The notes under the pieces were generated by a model, which did not search any database, was not told the origin of the DNA, and saw only the letters and a list, made by a program, of their open reading frames with translations. 64,000 nucleotides of DNA, taken from the NCBI GenBank assembly GCA_050185825.1, contig JBFWZA010000002.1, positions 248,001 through 312,000 of the forward strand, in the 5' to 3' direction. Source of the DNA: SZUA-309 sp050185825. Its GTDB lineage: Bacteria > Pseudomonadota > Gammaproteobacteria > Pseudomonadales > Azotimanducaceae. Positions 25,246-34,957 of this stretch are shown in pieces. Both the position numbers and the translations under genes were made by a program. Numbering within the stretch: position 1 is the stretch's first letter; every line of letters starts with the position of its first letter.

Positions 25246-26919
25246 ATGGCGAAGGAACCGCAGGGCTCGGTAGACGATCACGTCGTCACGCTGAACCCCA
25301 TCGTCGGGGTGAATCTGGAGGATCTGGCTCGCACCGGCGCCGACGTCCTCCAGGCGGCGATGCTGCAGCCGGTGCTTGCCGCCGAGCACGTGCTCAGATT
25401 CAACGCTGAGCTGGTGCGCATCCTGTTCGGCAACTCGGACCGGCAGCCGGCACCGGGCGACCGCCGCTTCGCGGACGAGCGCTACCAGTCGAACCCGCTG
25501 TACTCGCGCCTCGTGCAGGGCTGGGTGGCGTGGAGTGCGGTGCTCAATGACTGGGTAGAAGCCATGGGCTTCGAAGGGGAGGAGCTCGACCGGGCGAAGT
25601 TCGTCACGGCGCTGGCCGTGGATTCGCTGGCGCCGTCGAATTTCCTGCTCGGCAACCCGGCAGCACTCAGGAAGGCATTCGAGAGCCGCGGCGGCAGCCT
25701 GGCGGCGGGGCTGAAGAACTTCGTCGACGATCTCCGCCACAATCACGGCATGCCGAGCCAGGTGGACAAATCCGCCTTCAAGGTCGGCGGGAATCTGGCC
25801 AACACGCCCGGTGCGGTGATCCATCGCAGTGGGATTCTGGAACTCATTCAGTATCAGCCCAGAACCGACCGGCAGCATGGCCGGCCGCTGATGATCGTGC
25901 CCCCGCAGATCAACAAGTACTACATCTACGACCTGGCGCCGGACAAGAGCATGGTGGGCTACCTGCTCGACGAGGGCTTTCAGGTGTTCATGGTGTCCTG
26001 GCGCAACCCGACGCCCGAGCATCGCGCCTGGGGCCTGGACGACTACGTGCTCGCGCTCGACGAGGCGCTGGAGGTCACCCGCGAGGTGACCGGTGCGGAC
26101 CGGGTGAACGTGGTGGGCGCCTGCGCGGGCGGCATCACCCTCGCCACGGCGCTCGGCTACCTGGCCGGCCGCGACGACCTCGGCAAGGTCGCGTCGCTGA
26201 CGCTGATGGTCAACGTGCTGCAGCCGGCGGTGGAGGATTCGGTGATCGGCCTCTTCGCCGGCGACGACGCCATCGAGGCGGCGCGCAAGAAGTCCGCGCG
26301 CGCCGGCGTGCTGGACGGGGCGGACACGGCGCGGATCTTCAACTGGATGCGGCCGAACGACCTCATCTGGAACTACGTGGTGTCCAACTACCTGCTCGGT
26401 GAAACACCGCCGGCCTTCGACATCCTCTACTGGAACAACGACACCACCCGGCTGCCGGCCAGGCTGCACAGCGATTTTCTCGACGTCTTCAAGGACAACC
26501 TGCTCACCCGACAGGGAGAGCTCAAGATCAAGGGGGTGCCCATCGACCTGAAGCGGGTCTCCGTGCCGGCCTTCGTGACAGGCGGCACCACGGACCACAT
26601 CACGCCCTGGCAGGCCTGTTACCGGACCACCCAGCTCCTGGGCGGCGAGGTCACCTACGTGCTCAGCACCGCCGGCCACATCCAGAGCCTGATCAATCCA
26701 CCTGCCTCTTCGAAGCGGAAGTTCTACACCAATCCGGAGAATCCGCCCTCCGCGGAAGCCTGGCGGAAACAGGCACAGGAGCACGCCGGCTCCTGGTGGC
26801 CGCACTGGGCTGCCTGGCTGAAGGCACTGCATCCGGGCGAGGTCGAGTCTCCCGTGGCATTCGGCAGTGAGGCGCACCCGGAGCTCGCGCCAGCACCCGG
26901 CACGTACGTTTTCGAGTAG
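25246..26919 (+). CDS. phaC: poly(3-hydroxyalkanoate) synthase, class II (medium-chain) type
   Basis: 557 residues, close to the length of Pseudomonas PhaC1 and sharing its landmarks: LNPIVG near the N-terminus, PPQINKYY, SWRNP, and the lipase-like box GACAGG with the catalytic cysteine at 293. The later Asp in TTDHITPWQ and the His in AGHIQSLINPP complete the triad. The enzyme polymerises (R)-3-hydroxyacyl-CoA into storage polyester at the granule surface. Followed after 6 nt by phaZ. The second synthase (phaC2) and the phaD/phasin genes of the Pseudomonas cluster are not in the window. Confidence 0.95.
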   Translation: MAKEPQGSVDDHVVTLNPIVGVNLEDLARTGADVLQAAMLQPVLAAEHVLRFNAELVRILFGNSDRQPAPGDRRFADERYQSNPLYSRLVQGWVAWSAVLNDWVEAMGFEGEELDRAKFVTALAVDSLAPSNFLLGNPAALRKAFESRGGSLAAGLKNFVDDLRHNHGMPSQVDKSAFKVGGNLANTPGAVIHRSGILELIQYQPRTDRQHGRPLMIVPPQINKYYIYDLAPDKSMVGYLLDEGFQVFMVSWRNPTPEHRAWGLDDYVLALDEALEVTREVTGADRVNVVGACAGGITLATALGYLAGRDDLGKVASLTLMVNVLQPAVEDSVIGLFAGDDAIEAARKKSARAGVLDGADTARIFNWMRPNDLIWNYVVSNYLLGETPPAFDILYWNNDTTRLPARLHSDFLDVFKDNLLTRQGELKIKGVPIDLKRVSVPAFVTGGTTDHITPWQACYRTTQLLGGEVTYVLSTAGHIQSLINPPASSKRKFYTNPENPPSAEAWRKQAQEHAGSWWPHWAAWLKALHPGEVESPVAFGSEAHPELAPAPGTYVFE

Positions 26920-26925
26920 GCGACG

Positions 26926-27753
26926 TTGATCCGGGACCGTTTCCTCGGCGTGGATGGCCACCGCCTGCGGGTGGTGACCGAGCTGGACCGTGCCGGCACG
27001 CCGCTCCTCATCTTCAACGGCATCGGCGCCTCGGCCGGTCTGCTGCACCCGCTGTTCGAAACCCTGACGGTGCCGGTGGTGACCTTCGACCTGCCGGGTG
27101 TGGGTGGCTCGAGCCGATCGCTCGTGCCGCGGCGCATGTTCCAGTTCGCGCGGCTCGCCCGGCGCCTGCTGGAGTCCCTCGAGATCGGACGCTGCCACGT
27201 GATGGGCATCTCCTGGGGCGGCGGGCTCGCGCAGCAGTTCGCCTGGCAGTACCCGGAGATCACCGAGCGGCTCATCCTGGCGGCCACGTCACCGGGCACG
27301 CTGATGGTGCCGCCGCGGCTGAGCGTGATGCTGCGCATGGCCACACCGTGGCGCTATCTGAGCGCCGGTTATTTCCGGCAGATCGCCGGTGAGATCTACG
27401 GCGGCGACTTCCGCAGCGATCAGGTGCTGCGCGAACACCACGCCCGGAAGATGACGCCGCCCTCCATCATCGGCTACCTCGGTCAGCTCTACGCGCTCTC
27501 CGGCTGGTCGAGCCTGCCGTTTCTGCATCGCATCCAGGCGCCGGCGCTGATCATGGCCGGGGAAGACGACCCCATCATCCCGCTCGCCAATGCCCGGCTG
27601 CTGCAGAGCCGGCTGCCGGACGCCAGGCTCAGCCTCTACGACTGCGGGCATCTGTTCGTGCTGACGCGCCTGGCCCGGGTATGCAGCGAGATCGACGCGT
27701 TCCTCCTGGAACGGCCCGCGGAGTCTCCGGCGCTCATGCTGGTATCGTCGTGA
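26926..27753 (+). CDS. phaZ: intracellular poly(3-hydroxyalkanoate) depolymerase
   Basis: 275 residues from a TTG start 6 nt after phaC. It is an alpha/beta hydrolase with the nucleophile elbow GISWGG, which is the form found in medium-chain PHA depolymerases of Pseudomonas. Other landmarks are FNGIGAS (oxyanion region), FDLPGVGGSS, the acid in MAGEDDPII and the histidine in DCGHLF. It mobilises stored polymer in the cytoplasm. The phaC-phaZ order and spacing confirm the assignment. Confidence 0.92.
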   Translation: MIRDRFLGVDGHRLRVVTELDRAGTPLLIFNGIGASAGLLHPLFETLTVPVVTFDLPGVGGSSRSLVPRRMFQFARLARRLLESLEIGRCHVMGISWGGGLAQQFAWQYPEITERLILAATSPGTLMVPPRLSVMLRMATPWRYLSAGYFRQIAGEIYGGDFRSDQVLREHHARKMTPPSIIGYLGQLYALSGWSSLPFLHRIQAPALIMAGEDDPIIPLANARLLQSRLPDARLSLYDCGHLFVLTRLARVCSEIDAFLLERPAESPALMLVSS

Positions 27754-27781
27754 TGCGCGCCCGCTGACGGAGTACTGTGCG

Positions 27782-28588
27782 ATGGAGATCGGAGTCACGC
27801 TGCGCAACATGGGCCCACAGAGCGATGCGGCGACGCTCCGGGCCGGAGCGCAGCGCGCCGAGGCGCTCGGCTTCGAGTCCGTGTGGATCACGGACCACAT
27901 CGCGATCCCGCCGGACGATGCTGAGGGCAGCGGTGGCCGTTATACGGATCCCCTGACCACGCTGGCCTGGCTGGGTGGCGTCACGGAGCGCATCCGGCTC
28001 GGCGTGGGGGTGCTGATCCTGCCTTATCGTGCTGCTCTGCCCACCGCCAAGGCGGTGGCGACCGTGGCCGAGCTGACCGGCAACCGGCTGCTGCTCGGCG
28101 TGGCCGTCGGCTGGATGGATGCGGAGTTCCGGGCCGTGGGTGTGGACCGGCATCAGCGGGGCAGGCTCACCGACGAGGTGCTCACCTTCCTGGCCGAGTG
28201 CTTCGCCAACGACGTGGTGACGAGCAACGGTCAACCGTTCCTGTTCAAACCGCGGCCGCCGCAGCCGCCGATCTACATCGGCGGTGGCGCACCGCATGCG
28301 TTACGGCGGGCCCTGCGCTTCGGCCACGGCTGGCTGCCTATGGCCCGTGATCCGGAGACCCTCGCCGGCCACCTCGAGCAGTTCCGCTCACTCGCCCGGG
28401 AAGCCGGTACTACGCCGGGCCCCGTGACCGTGATGACGGGACTGCCGCTCGGGACGCCGGACGAGGCTCGCGCCCAGATGGATGCCTATCGGGCGCTGGG
28501 CGTGGAGCGGCTTGTCTGCGCCCTGCGCTATCGGGATCTGGAGGAGTACGGGCAGCGGCTGGAAACGCTGGCGGCCATCGCGCGCTGA
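27782..28588 (+). CDS. LLM-class flavin-dependent oxidoreductase (luciferase-like)
   Basis: 268 residues with the bacterial-luciferase TIM-barrel pattern: an initial IGVTLRN strand, ALGFESVWITDHI, RIRLGVGVLILPYR, the GNRLLLGVAVGWM turn and the PPIYIGGG phosphate-binding loop. Such enzymes use FMN or F420 to oxidise substrates. It is related to the TIGR03619-type F420-associated subgroup by eye, but F420 use in this organism is not demonstrated. It begins 28 nt after phaZ and may lie on that transcript. The substrate is unknown. Confidence 0.85.
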   Translation: MEIGVTLRNMGPQSDAATLRAGAQRAEALGFESVWITDHIAIPPDDAEGSGGRYTDPLTTLAWLGGVTERIRLGVGVLILPYRAALPTAKAVATVAELTGNRLLLGVAVGWMDAEFRAVGVDRHQRGRLTDEVLTFLAECFANDVVTSNGQPFLFKPRPPQPPIYIGGGAPHALRRALRFGHGWLPMARDPETLAGHLEQFRSLAREAGTTPGPVTVMTGLPLGTPDEARAQMDAYRALGVERLVCALRYRDLEEYGQRLETLAAIAR

Positions 28589-28594
28589 TCGCGC

Positions 28595-29344
28595 TCAGTG
28601 CAGCTTCACGAGCTGCTGCCAGAAGAGGCGCTCACCGTTCAGCGCCTCACTCACGGTGAGCGGCCTGAAGCTGCCGGGCTCGTAGGCGGCGGAGAGCTGG
28701 AACGGCGAGCGGCCGAGCAGGCGCTGCCAGGCAGCGTAGTTCCAGACCTTCATCTCGTAGCTTTCCTCGATCACGCGGCCGTCGGGGAAGACGAAGCGGG
28801 TGACGTGAGTCTCCATGCCGCCGTGGGAGCCGGTTCTCGCCCACTGGGAGAGCACGGTGTCGCCCAGGTACTCGAACTCCCACTCCTCACTCGCGCCGAC
28901 ATCGCCCGGATCGTAGAGATCGAGCTGCACCCAGTAGCTCGATCCTTCGTAGAGGTTCTTCGACAGGGCGCCCAGGTGCGCGAGCATGTCCGCCTCGGTG
29001 GGCAGGTGGGCCAGCGAGTTGATGGGGCACACGGCCAGATCGCAGGCTTCGTCCAGAGAGAAGTCCCGGACGTCGGCGTTGATCCACGTGCCCTGGTAGC
29101 CGCGGTCCTCGTAGTGGCGTTCGGCCAGAGCCAGCATCTCGGCGGAGGCATCCACCCCCACCGTGTCGAAGCCCGAGGCGGCGAAGCCGCGCAGCAGGCG
29201 GCCGCTGCCGCACATGGGCTCGAGCACCCGGCCGCGCTCGAGCCCGGAGAGCCCGGCGATCGCACCGACCTCGCCCTCCACCTCCCAGTTGAAGGCGGCG
29301 TCGTAGAGCGCGGCGAAGGTGGTGTAGATCTCGTTCCGTTGCAT
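28595..29344 (-). CDS. class I SAM-dependent methyltransferase
   Basis: 249 residues. Motif I is LEPMCGSGRLLRGFA (with Met-Cys in place of the usual Gly-x-Gly opening, though GSG is kept), motif II is VGVDASAEML, then NADVRDFSL and an acidic motif IV region, DLAVCPINS. Cytoplasmic, substrate unknown. It is separated by 7 nt from the upstream sorbosone-dehydrogenase-like gene on the same strand and probably shares its transcript. Confidence 0.85.
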   Translation of the reverse strand: MQRNEIYTTFAALYDAAFNWEVEGEVGAIAGLSGLERGRVLEPMCGSGRLLRGFAASGFDTVGVDASAEMLALAERHYEDRGYQGTWINADVRDFSLDEACDLAVCPINSLAHLPTEADMLAHLGALSKNLYEGSSYWVQLDLYDPGDVGASEEWEFEYLGDTVLSQWARTGSHGGMETHVTRFVFPDGRVIEESYEMKVWNYAAWQRLLGRSPFQLSAAYEPGSFRPLTVSEALNGERLFWQQLVKLH

Positions 29345-29351
29345 CCGCGGC

Positions 29352-30602
29352 TCAGCCTTTCCAGGTCACGCGCCAGACCCGGCCTTCGTTCTCCTCCACC
29401 ACGTAGAGCGCGCCATCCGGACCCACGTCCAGGCCGCCGGGCCGCCACGTCGCGTCGCTCGGGCGCTTGAGCTCCTCCGTGCCCTCGAAGCCCAGCATGA
29501 AGTTCTCCGCCGGACCCGTGACCTTGCCGGCCGCGAAGGGCTGGAAGGTCACACGATAGCCCTGCTGGGGCAGCGGCGCCCGGTTCCAGGAGCCGCGCCA
29601 GGCGATGAAGACACCACCCCGGTAGCGGGCCGGAAACGCTTCCCCGGTGTAGAACGCCAGCGCGTTGGGTGCCCAGTGGGCGGGGTAGGCATGCAATGGC
29701 TTCTGGTAGCGGCCGGGCTCGGCTTCCTTGACCCCGTCGCCGCCGTATTCGGGTGCGATCAGACGTTTCCCCGAGCGCGGATCGACGAAGGTGAACGGCC
29801 AGCCATAGTCGGCACCGGGCACCGCCCTGTGGAACTCCTCGGCGGGCATCTCGGCGCTGTCCTCGTCGTCGAACAGCCGCGGCCAGAGCGTTGCGAGCTG
29901 GTCGCGGCCGTGCATGGCGAAATAGAGCGCGTCGCCGTGCCACGCCATGGCCACCACGTTGCGCGTGCCGGTGACGAAGCGCTCGCCGTCCGTCTGCTGC
30001 TGGTTGGGCCGGTTGGCATCGAAGCGCCAGATGGCGGCCTGCCGCTCGAGCTGAGGGCAGGGGTTCATGCCCGGCGAGCCGGGCGATCGGGTCTTCTGCT
30101 GGCAGGCGTTGGAGGGCGCGCCGACGTTGACGAAGAGGTCGCCGCTGCCGTTCAGCGCGATGGTCTTGGTGGCATGCGAGCCCTGCTGCGGAAAGCCGCT
30201 GACGATCAGCTCCGCGGCACCGGCCGGCATCAGGCCGTCGTCGAGCAGCAGGCGGTGCACGCTCTCGTCGTCCGAGAAGTAGAGATAGGGCGGGTGGATT
30301 CGGAGGCCGGTGGTGATCGGCAGCTTGCGCCGCTCGATCTCGTCGACCTGACCATCGCCGTTCGAGTCCCGCAGCGCCACCAGCTCGCCGGAACGCCGGG
30401 AGATGAAGACGTCGCCGTTGTTGCGCACGGCGATGTGCCGGGCGCGGGCACCGACGCCGTCGTGGAAGACGCTGGCCGTGAAACCCGGCGACAGCGTCAG
30501 CTCGGCGGCCGCTGCCGGTAACGGTATGCCGAGGAGCACGGCGGTGCAGACACCCATTCCGGTGGCGCAGATGCTGAGAAGAGCGGAGAGACGTGGCTTC
30601 AT
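29352..30602 (-). CDS. PQQ-dependent sugar/sorbosone-dehydrogenase-like beta-propeller protein
   Basis: 416 residues from ATG at 30602. A signal peptide (to PAAAAE) leads to a six-bladed beta-propeller of the GdhB/L-sorbosone dehydrogenase group, with RHIAVRNNGDVFI, NVGAPSNAC, GTRNVVAMAWH, GADYGWPF and PGGLDVGPDGALYVVEE. DSNGDGQVDEIE is a calcium-binding-like loop. Periplasmic. The typical product oxidises sugars or sugar aldehydes with PQQ and calcium; the presence of the cofactor is inferred from the family only. No electron-accepting cytochrome gene is directly adjacent. Confidence 0.8.
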   Translation of the reverse strand: MKPRLSALLSICATGMGVCTAVLLGIPLPAAAAELTLSPGFTASVFHDGVGARARHIAVRNNGDVFISRRSGELVALRDSNGDGQVDEIERRKLPITTGLRIHPPYLYFSDDESVHRLLLDDGLMPAGAAELIVSGFPQQGSHATKTIALNGSGDLFVNVGAPSNACQQKTRSPGSPGMNPCPQLERQAAIWRFDANRPNQQQTDGERFVTGTRNVVAMAWHGDALYFAMHGRDQLATLWPRLFDDEDSAEMPAEEFHRAVPGADYGWPFTFVDPRSGKRLIAPEYGGDGVKEAEPGRYQKPLHAYPAHWAPNALAFYTGEAFPARYRGGVFIAWRGSWNRAPLPQQGYRVTFQPFAAGKVTGPAENFMLGFEGTEELKRPSDATWRPGGLDVGPDGALYVVEENEGRVWRVTWKG

Positions 30603-30693
30603 GTGCTGTCCGGGCGGGCTGGGGTCGGTCTGTTTTAACACGCCTGCCGGTTGCGCGCAGCGGGCATGGCGGGTCTGTCTGATCAGACGCTCG

Positions 30694-31650
30694 TCAGGAG
30701 AACCGTATCTCGTCTTCCACCCAGGCCCGGATGAGGTGGTGGGCGATGGCGATGGGCCCGGGCAGCCTGAGCGTTGCCGGGTCCGATGCGGACACTCCGG
30801 AGAGCACCCGGCTCATGGCGGCGCGGACCTCGTCCTTCGGGAAGAAGCGCACGTCCGTCATTTCCTCGGTGTCGATCCGAATGTCGAGGCTCTCTGCCAC
30901 GGCGTGGCAGCCGATCATGAGCGACGACGGGAAGGGCCACGGCTGGGACGAGTGATAACGCACCGCGCCGACGCGGATGCCCGCTTCCTCGAGCACCTCC
31001 CGGCGCACGGCCTCCTCGATGGACTCGCCCTGGTCGATGAAGCCGGCCAGGGCCGAGTACAGGCCGGTACGGGCCAGGCGGCCGGCGGACTGACCGAGCA
31101 GGCAGCGATCACCGTCCACCACCAGCATGATGGCCACCGGGTCCGTGCGGGGAAAGTGCTCGGCGCCGCAATCGTCGCAGCGGCGGACGTGTCCGCCCTT
31201 GAACTGGCGCGTCCGCTCGCCGCAGACGCTGCAGAAACCGTGTCGGCGATGCCAGTCCACCTGGGAGCGCGCCTGGGCCAGGATGCCCGTTTCCGCGATG
31301 GGCAGCCGCGCCGCCGCCGCGCGGACGTCGGCGAACTGCCAGGGCGAACCCAGGTTCAGCTCGTGCATGGGGTCGCCGAGCGCGGAGACGTCGAGTGCGA
31401 AGTGAGGCACCCCGCGATCGAGGCCGAGCAGCACGGGCGGGGTGTCGATCTCGAGGCGTCGCACGTCGGCGGCGGTCAGCCAGCCGACAGCGGGCGCTTC
31501 GGCGTCCTCGATCACCAGCACGTTCAGGTTCCACAGCAGCAGATAACGGCTCTCTGCCGCCGCTGCCGCGTCGGCCACCGCGGTTTCGTCCCGGCGCAGG
31601 GCATCCGCCCTGTCCAGCGTGTTGCCCGAGAAGATGTGGGGATAGCTCAT
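30694..31650 (-). CDS. nudC: NADH pyrophosphatase / NAD-capped RNA hydrolase NudC
   Basis: 318 residues. A C4 zinc ribbon (FCSVCGERT ... RCDDCGAEH) precedes the Nudix box GFIDQGESIEEAVRREVLEEAG, split here as GFIDQGES followed by the EEAVRREVLEEAG stretch. Downstream SQPWPFPSSLM is the NudC-specific SQPWPFP signature. It cleaves NADH to NMNH and AMP and removes NAD caps from RNA. It is 7 nt from the SDR gene on the same strand, suggesting co-transcription. Confidence 0.95.
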   Translation of the reverse strand: MSYPHIFSGNTLDRADALRRDETAVADAAAAAESRYLLLWNLNVLVIEDAEAPAVGWLTAADVRRLEIDTPPVLLGLDRGVPHFALDVSALGDPMHELNLGSPWQFADVRAAAARLPIAETGILAQARSQVDWHRRHGFCSVCGERTRQFKGGHVRRCDDCGAEHFPRTDPVAIMLVVDGDRCLLGQSAGRLARTGLYSALAGFIDQGESIEEAVRREVLEEAGIRVGAVRYHSSQPWPFPSSLMIGCHAVAESLDIRIDTEEMTDVRFFPKDEVRAAMSRVLSGVSASDPATLRLPGPIAIAHHLIRAWVEDEIRFS

Positions 31651-31657
31651 GACCGGA

Positions 31658-32539
31658 TCAGAACACCTCGCCGGCTGCCCGGCGGCGCTGCATCTCCATC
31701 ATGTCCATCGAGGCGACCGGTCCCCGCGCCAGGATCTGCTCGACGCGGCTCCGGACGAACTCGTCCCAGGCCGGATGCGGCAGGATGTAGAAGCGCTGCT
31801 CGCGGATCGACTGGAAGACGATGTCGGCAATCTCGGCCGGCTGCTTGCCGTGACTCAGCAGGTCGCCCATGAGGGCGGTGCCCTGCTGCTCGAGCTCCGG
31901 ATTGGCGCTGTCCGTGCTGACGCCTGCCGGCCGATTGCGCTCAGCACGGTGGATGTTGGTGTTCACGAACCCCGGGCAGAGCACGGAGGCGTTGATGTTG
32001 GCGCCCCGATCGGCAAAGTCCCGCTGCAGCCCCTCGGTGAGCGCCAGCACGGCGTGCTTGCTCACCCCGTAGGTGCCGCCGCCAGGCAGCACGCCGGCCA
32101 GCGACGCGGTGTTGACGATGTGGCTCGCCTCGCCGTGCTCCAGCATGTGCGGCACGAAAGCCCGGATGCCGTAGAGCACGCCGTAGAAATTCACGCCCAT
32201 CACCCAGTCCCAGTCCCTGTCCGGTACCTCCCAGAGTGCCTTGCCCGCGCTCCTGGTGCTGGCCACCCCGGCGTTGTTGAACACCAGGTGTACCCGACCG
32301 AACTCGGCGATCGCCCGCTCGGCGGCAGCGCTCACCGCATCCGCCACCATGGTGTCGACGCGCACGCCCAGAGCCCGCACCTGACGCTCCTCGAGCCGTC
32401 GCACCGCCCGCTCGAGGGCTTCCTCCTCGATGTCGGCCAGCACCACGTTCATCCGCTCGCTGGCCGCCTTTTCCGCCAGCGCCAGACCGATGCCGCTGGC
32501 AGCGCCGGTGATGAAAGCCGTTTTTCCCTCGAACTGCAT
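31658..32539 (-). CDS. short-chain dehydrogenase/reductase
   Basis: 293 residues, classical SDR. The NAD(P)-binding TGAASGIG at residues 11-18 is followed by ADIEEE, the acidic residue of which favours NAD. NNAG at 90 or so, the catalytic Ser in NTASLAG and the YxxxK as YGVSK are all present. The C-terminal tail is longer than the usual 250 residues, ending in a Met-rich helix. Cytoplasmic oxidoreductase of alcohols or ketones; substrate unknown. Shares direction with nudC and the DUF2141 gene. Confidence 0.92.
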   Translation of the reverse strand: MQFEGKTAFITGAASGIGLALAEKAASERMNVVLADIEEEALERAVRRLEERQVRALGVRVDTMVADAVSAAAERAIAEFGRVHLVFNNAGVASTRSAGKALWEVPDRDWDWVMGVNFYGVLYGIRAFVPHMLEHGEASHIVNTASLAGVLPGGGTYGVSKHAVLALTEGLQRDFADRGANINASVLCPGFVNTNIHRAERNRPAGVSTDSANPELEQQGTALMGDLLSHGKQPAEIADIVFQSIREQRFYILPHPAWDEFVRSRVEQILARGPVASMDMMEMQRRRAAGEVF

Positions 32540-32576
32540 GGTTCCCCCTGTTGCGTGTGGCCGCGTTCGCGCGACC

Positions 32577-33038
32577 TTAGAAGATCTTGTGGACGCCGAT
32601 GGAGATGGTCACCTCGGGACGGTCGATCTGAAAGGCGGCATCCTCGTACTTCGGCGGACCGAAACGGGCCGGCGCATCGTTCGATGTGCCGATGGGCTCC
32701 TTCGGGATCCGGAACAACCCGGTATCCAGCCGGCCATTGCCGTTCCGGTCGTGGTACACGGACACCGCATACTCGCCGTAAGGCAGACCTTCCAGCGCGA
32801 TGGTGCTCGCACCGCCGGCCACCGGCACCGATCCTTCGCGGATGGCGCCGTCCTCGAGCCAGCCTTCCGGCCCCCGCCAGACCGCATAGGTGATCGCGCC
32901 CGCATCGCTGGTCATGCCGTTCAGCTCGATCACCAGCGAGGCGGCGCCGCCGCTGGTTTCCGGGCTGGTTTCCGGGAAGGCACCGCCGCCGGAGGCGGCA
33001 AGGAGCAGGGCGATCAGGAATCGGGTCGTGGTCCGCAT
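32577..33038 (-). CDS. DUF2141-family secreted protein
   Basis: 153 residues: signal peptide, then a DUF2141-like all-beta domain, LVIELNGMTSDAGAITYAVW, LPYGEYAVSVYHDRNGNGRLDT and GPPKYEDAAF. The D.N.NG stretch could bind calcium. Exported, function unknown. It follows the MtrB-like gene by about 50 nt on the same strand and may be part of the same transcript, though DUF2141 proteins occur in many contexts. Confidence 0.82.
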   Translation of the reverse strand: MRTTTRFLIALLLAASGGGAFPETSPETSGGAASLVIELNGMTSDAGAITYAVWRGPEGWLEDGAIREGSVPVAGGASTIALEGLPYGEYAVSVYHDRNGNGRLDTGLFRIPKEPIGTSNDAPARFGPPKYEDAAFQIDRPEVTISIGVHKIF

Positions 33039-33087
33039 CGGCCAACGTTAGCACGAAGCGCCGGCCGGCTCCGCGGCAACCGAACGG

Positions 33088-34935
33088 CTACCAGTCGTAG
33101 ATCAGTGACGCCTGCCAGATGTCGGCGTCGAAACTCTCCAGATCGTCCTCGTCGAAGTTCACGTAGCGGTAGGACAGGTCCACTGCGAAACCGCCGTTCA
33201 GGCCGATGCGCGCGCCGACCTCGGCGTCCTGACGTTCCACGGCGAAGCTGCCCTCGTTGTCGTAGTCCCGCATGCTTGCGGAGAGCGCGAGCCGTTCGTT
33301 CACTGCCCAGCGCAGGGAGCCGTCCACCGTATCCGCGTCCGCGTCGTAGCGGATCAGGAACAGATCCTGACGCGTGCCGCCGGTGACGAGCTGGTCGATG
33401 CTGCGGTCGATCTCCACGAAGGACGCGCCGAGTGACGCGGTCAGCGGGCCGTTCTGGTAGGAAAGCCGGACGTCCGCCTGCCGGGTCTTCGACGACCAGC
33501 TCGAGTCGTCGTTCTCGTTCTTGCGGTACGTGTACGTGCCTGTCAGGGACAAACCCATGTCCCAGCGGTAGCTGCCGCGCAGCCGGTAGCGGGTGGCATC
33601 CGTGGGCGAGGCCAGGGTGAAGGGATCGTCGATGCCGTTGTCCTCGGCCGAGAGGCTCAGGTTCCAGCGGCTGCCGGGCCGGTAGGTCACGAGGGCATAA
33701 AAGCCGTCCCGGCTCGTCTTCACGTCCTCACCAGCGGCGAACGCATCCTGCTCTGCCGAGTAGCGGGTCTTGCGTTCCTCGCCCGTCCAGCCGCCGCTCA
33801 CGGTCCAGGCATCGCCGATCGCGGTCTCCACGCCGAGCGCGTAGCTGGTGGTATCCATCGTCCAGTCGGCGAGGCCCACGGCCGCACCGAAGAATCCCTC
33901 CGCGTCCTGGTCGAGGGACTGATCGCGAATGCTGGCGGTGAGGCGGACGCGGTCCGTGACGTCGTAGCTGGTGGTGAGAAAGAGCTGGGTGGTCTGCCGG
34001 TCCGCATCTCCCTCTCCGATGGTGGTGCCGGACAGCACGCTGCCGTCGAATGCGGTGCCTTCCACCGTTTCGCTGGCGTCGAAGTCCATGTCGAGATCGG
34101 CGTAGAACACGTCTGCCGACACCTTCCAGCGTTGCGTGAGGCGTGCCTGCAACCCGAGCTGGCTTTCGCTGGTGTCGTAGCCGTAAGGCTGATCGAGCAC
34201 ATAGCTGTCGAGCTGCGTCGGCGCGCCGGGACTGCTGCCTTCGGAAGCGCCCGGCAGGAAGGCGTGCGTATCGCTGTCGAATTCCCGCCAGCGCTGGTCG
34301 AACGACAGGCTCCAGCGCTCCCAGTCGTAGCGGAAGCCGGCTTCATAGGTCTGCAGCACCTCGTCCACGGGCGCGTCGAGCTCGAACTCCTCCCGGGAGA
34401 TGTCGATGGGGGACGTGCTGCCGCCGCTGCGCTCGTAACGGTCGAAGCCGAGGCTCAAGGTGGCCCGGTCGGTGACCCGGATGTCGAAATCCGCTGCGTC
34501 CTGCACCCGTTTCAGGTCGAAGGTCCTGAAGTCGCCGGCGTTGGAGGCGGTAGGGACCACGTCGGCGGGATCGATGAGCAGGTCGTCGTAGTAGTACTCG
34601 GACTCGCGGTGCTGGTAGCTGAAGTTGTAGGCGCCGTACTTCCGGATCTCGGCATCGATGCTCGAGTAGGGATCGCCGCCCAGGCCGTAGGCACTCACGG
34701 CCACCCGATCCGGCGCCTGGCTGTTCCTGGCACCGGGCTCGAAGGCGAGCTCCAGGCCGAAGAGGCGGGGGCCGTCGTCCAGGTTCACGTGCTGCCGGTA
34801 TTTGTTCTCGTCGCCGCTCACGTTCACCTCGCGCACGCCCATGTCGATGAGGCCGGTGAACTCGGATGCGAACGCGGTGGTGGCCAGCAGCGAGAGGCTG
34901 CCGGTCAGGAGGCTTCGGGGGGCGATGGTCTTCAT
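33088..34935 (-). CDS. MtrB/PioB-family decaheme-associated outer-membrane beta-barrel
   Basis: 615 residues from ATG at 34935 (GTG at 34947 possible). Signal peptide to AFASE, then a long series of alternating-residue amphipathic strands ending in the aromatic C-terminus LIYDW, as expected for a BamA-assembled barrel. Family landmarks include FTGLIDMGVREV at the mature N-terminus and a KYGAYNFSYQHRESEYYYDDLL stretch early on. In the known systems this barrel sheaths an MtrA-type decaheme cytochrome, forming an electron conduit across the outer membrane. The mature protein contains no cysteine at all. The partner cytochrome gene lies 22 nt upstream. No outer-surface MtrC/OmcA-type cytochrome gene is present in the window. 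Confidence 0.88.
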   Translation of the reverse strand: MKTIAPRSLLTGSLSLLATTAFASEFTGLIDMGVREVNVSGDENKYRQHVNLDDGPRLFGLELAFEPGARNSQAPDRVAVSAYGLGGDPYSSIDAEIRKYGAYNFSYQHRESEYYYDDLLIDPADVVPTASNAGDFRTFDLKRVQDAADFDIRVTDRATLSLGFDRYERSGGSTSPIDISREEFELDAPVDEVLQTYEAGFRYDWERWSLSFDQRWREFDSDTHAFLPGASEGSSPGAPTQLDSYVLDQPYGYDTSESQLGLQARLTQRWKVSADVFYADLDMDFDASETVEGTAFDGSVLSGTTIGEGDADRQTTQLFLTTSYDVTDRVRLTASIRDQSLDQDAEGFFGAAVGLADWTMDTTSYALGVETAIGDAWTVSGGWTGEERKTRYSAEQDAFAAGEDVKTSRDGFYALVTYRPGSRWNLSLSAEDNGIDDPFTLASPTDATRYRLRGSYRWDMGLSLTGTYTYRKNENDDSSWSSKTRQADVRLSYQNGPLTASLGASFVEIDRSIDQLVTGGTRQDLFLIRYDADADTVDGSLRWAVNERLALSASMRDYDNEGSFAVERQDAEVGARIGLNGGFAVDLSYRYVNFDEDDLESFDADIWQASLIYDW

Positions 34936-34957
34936 CGGACGTCTCACCGCCAGGCCC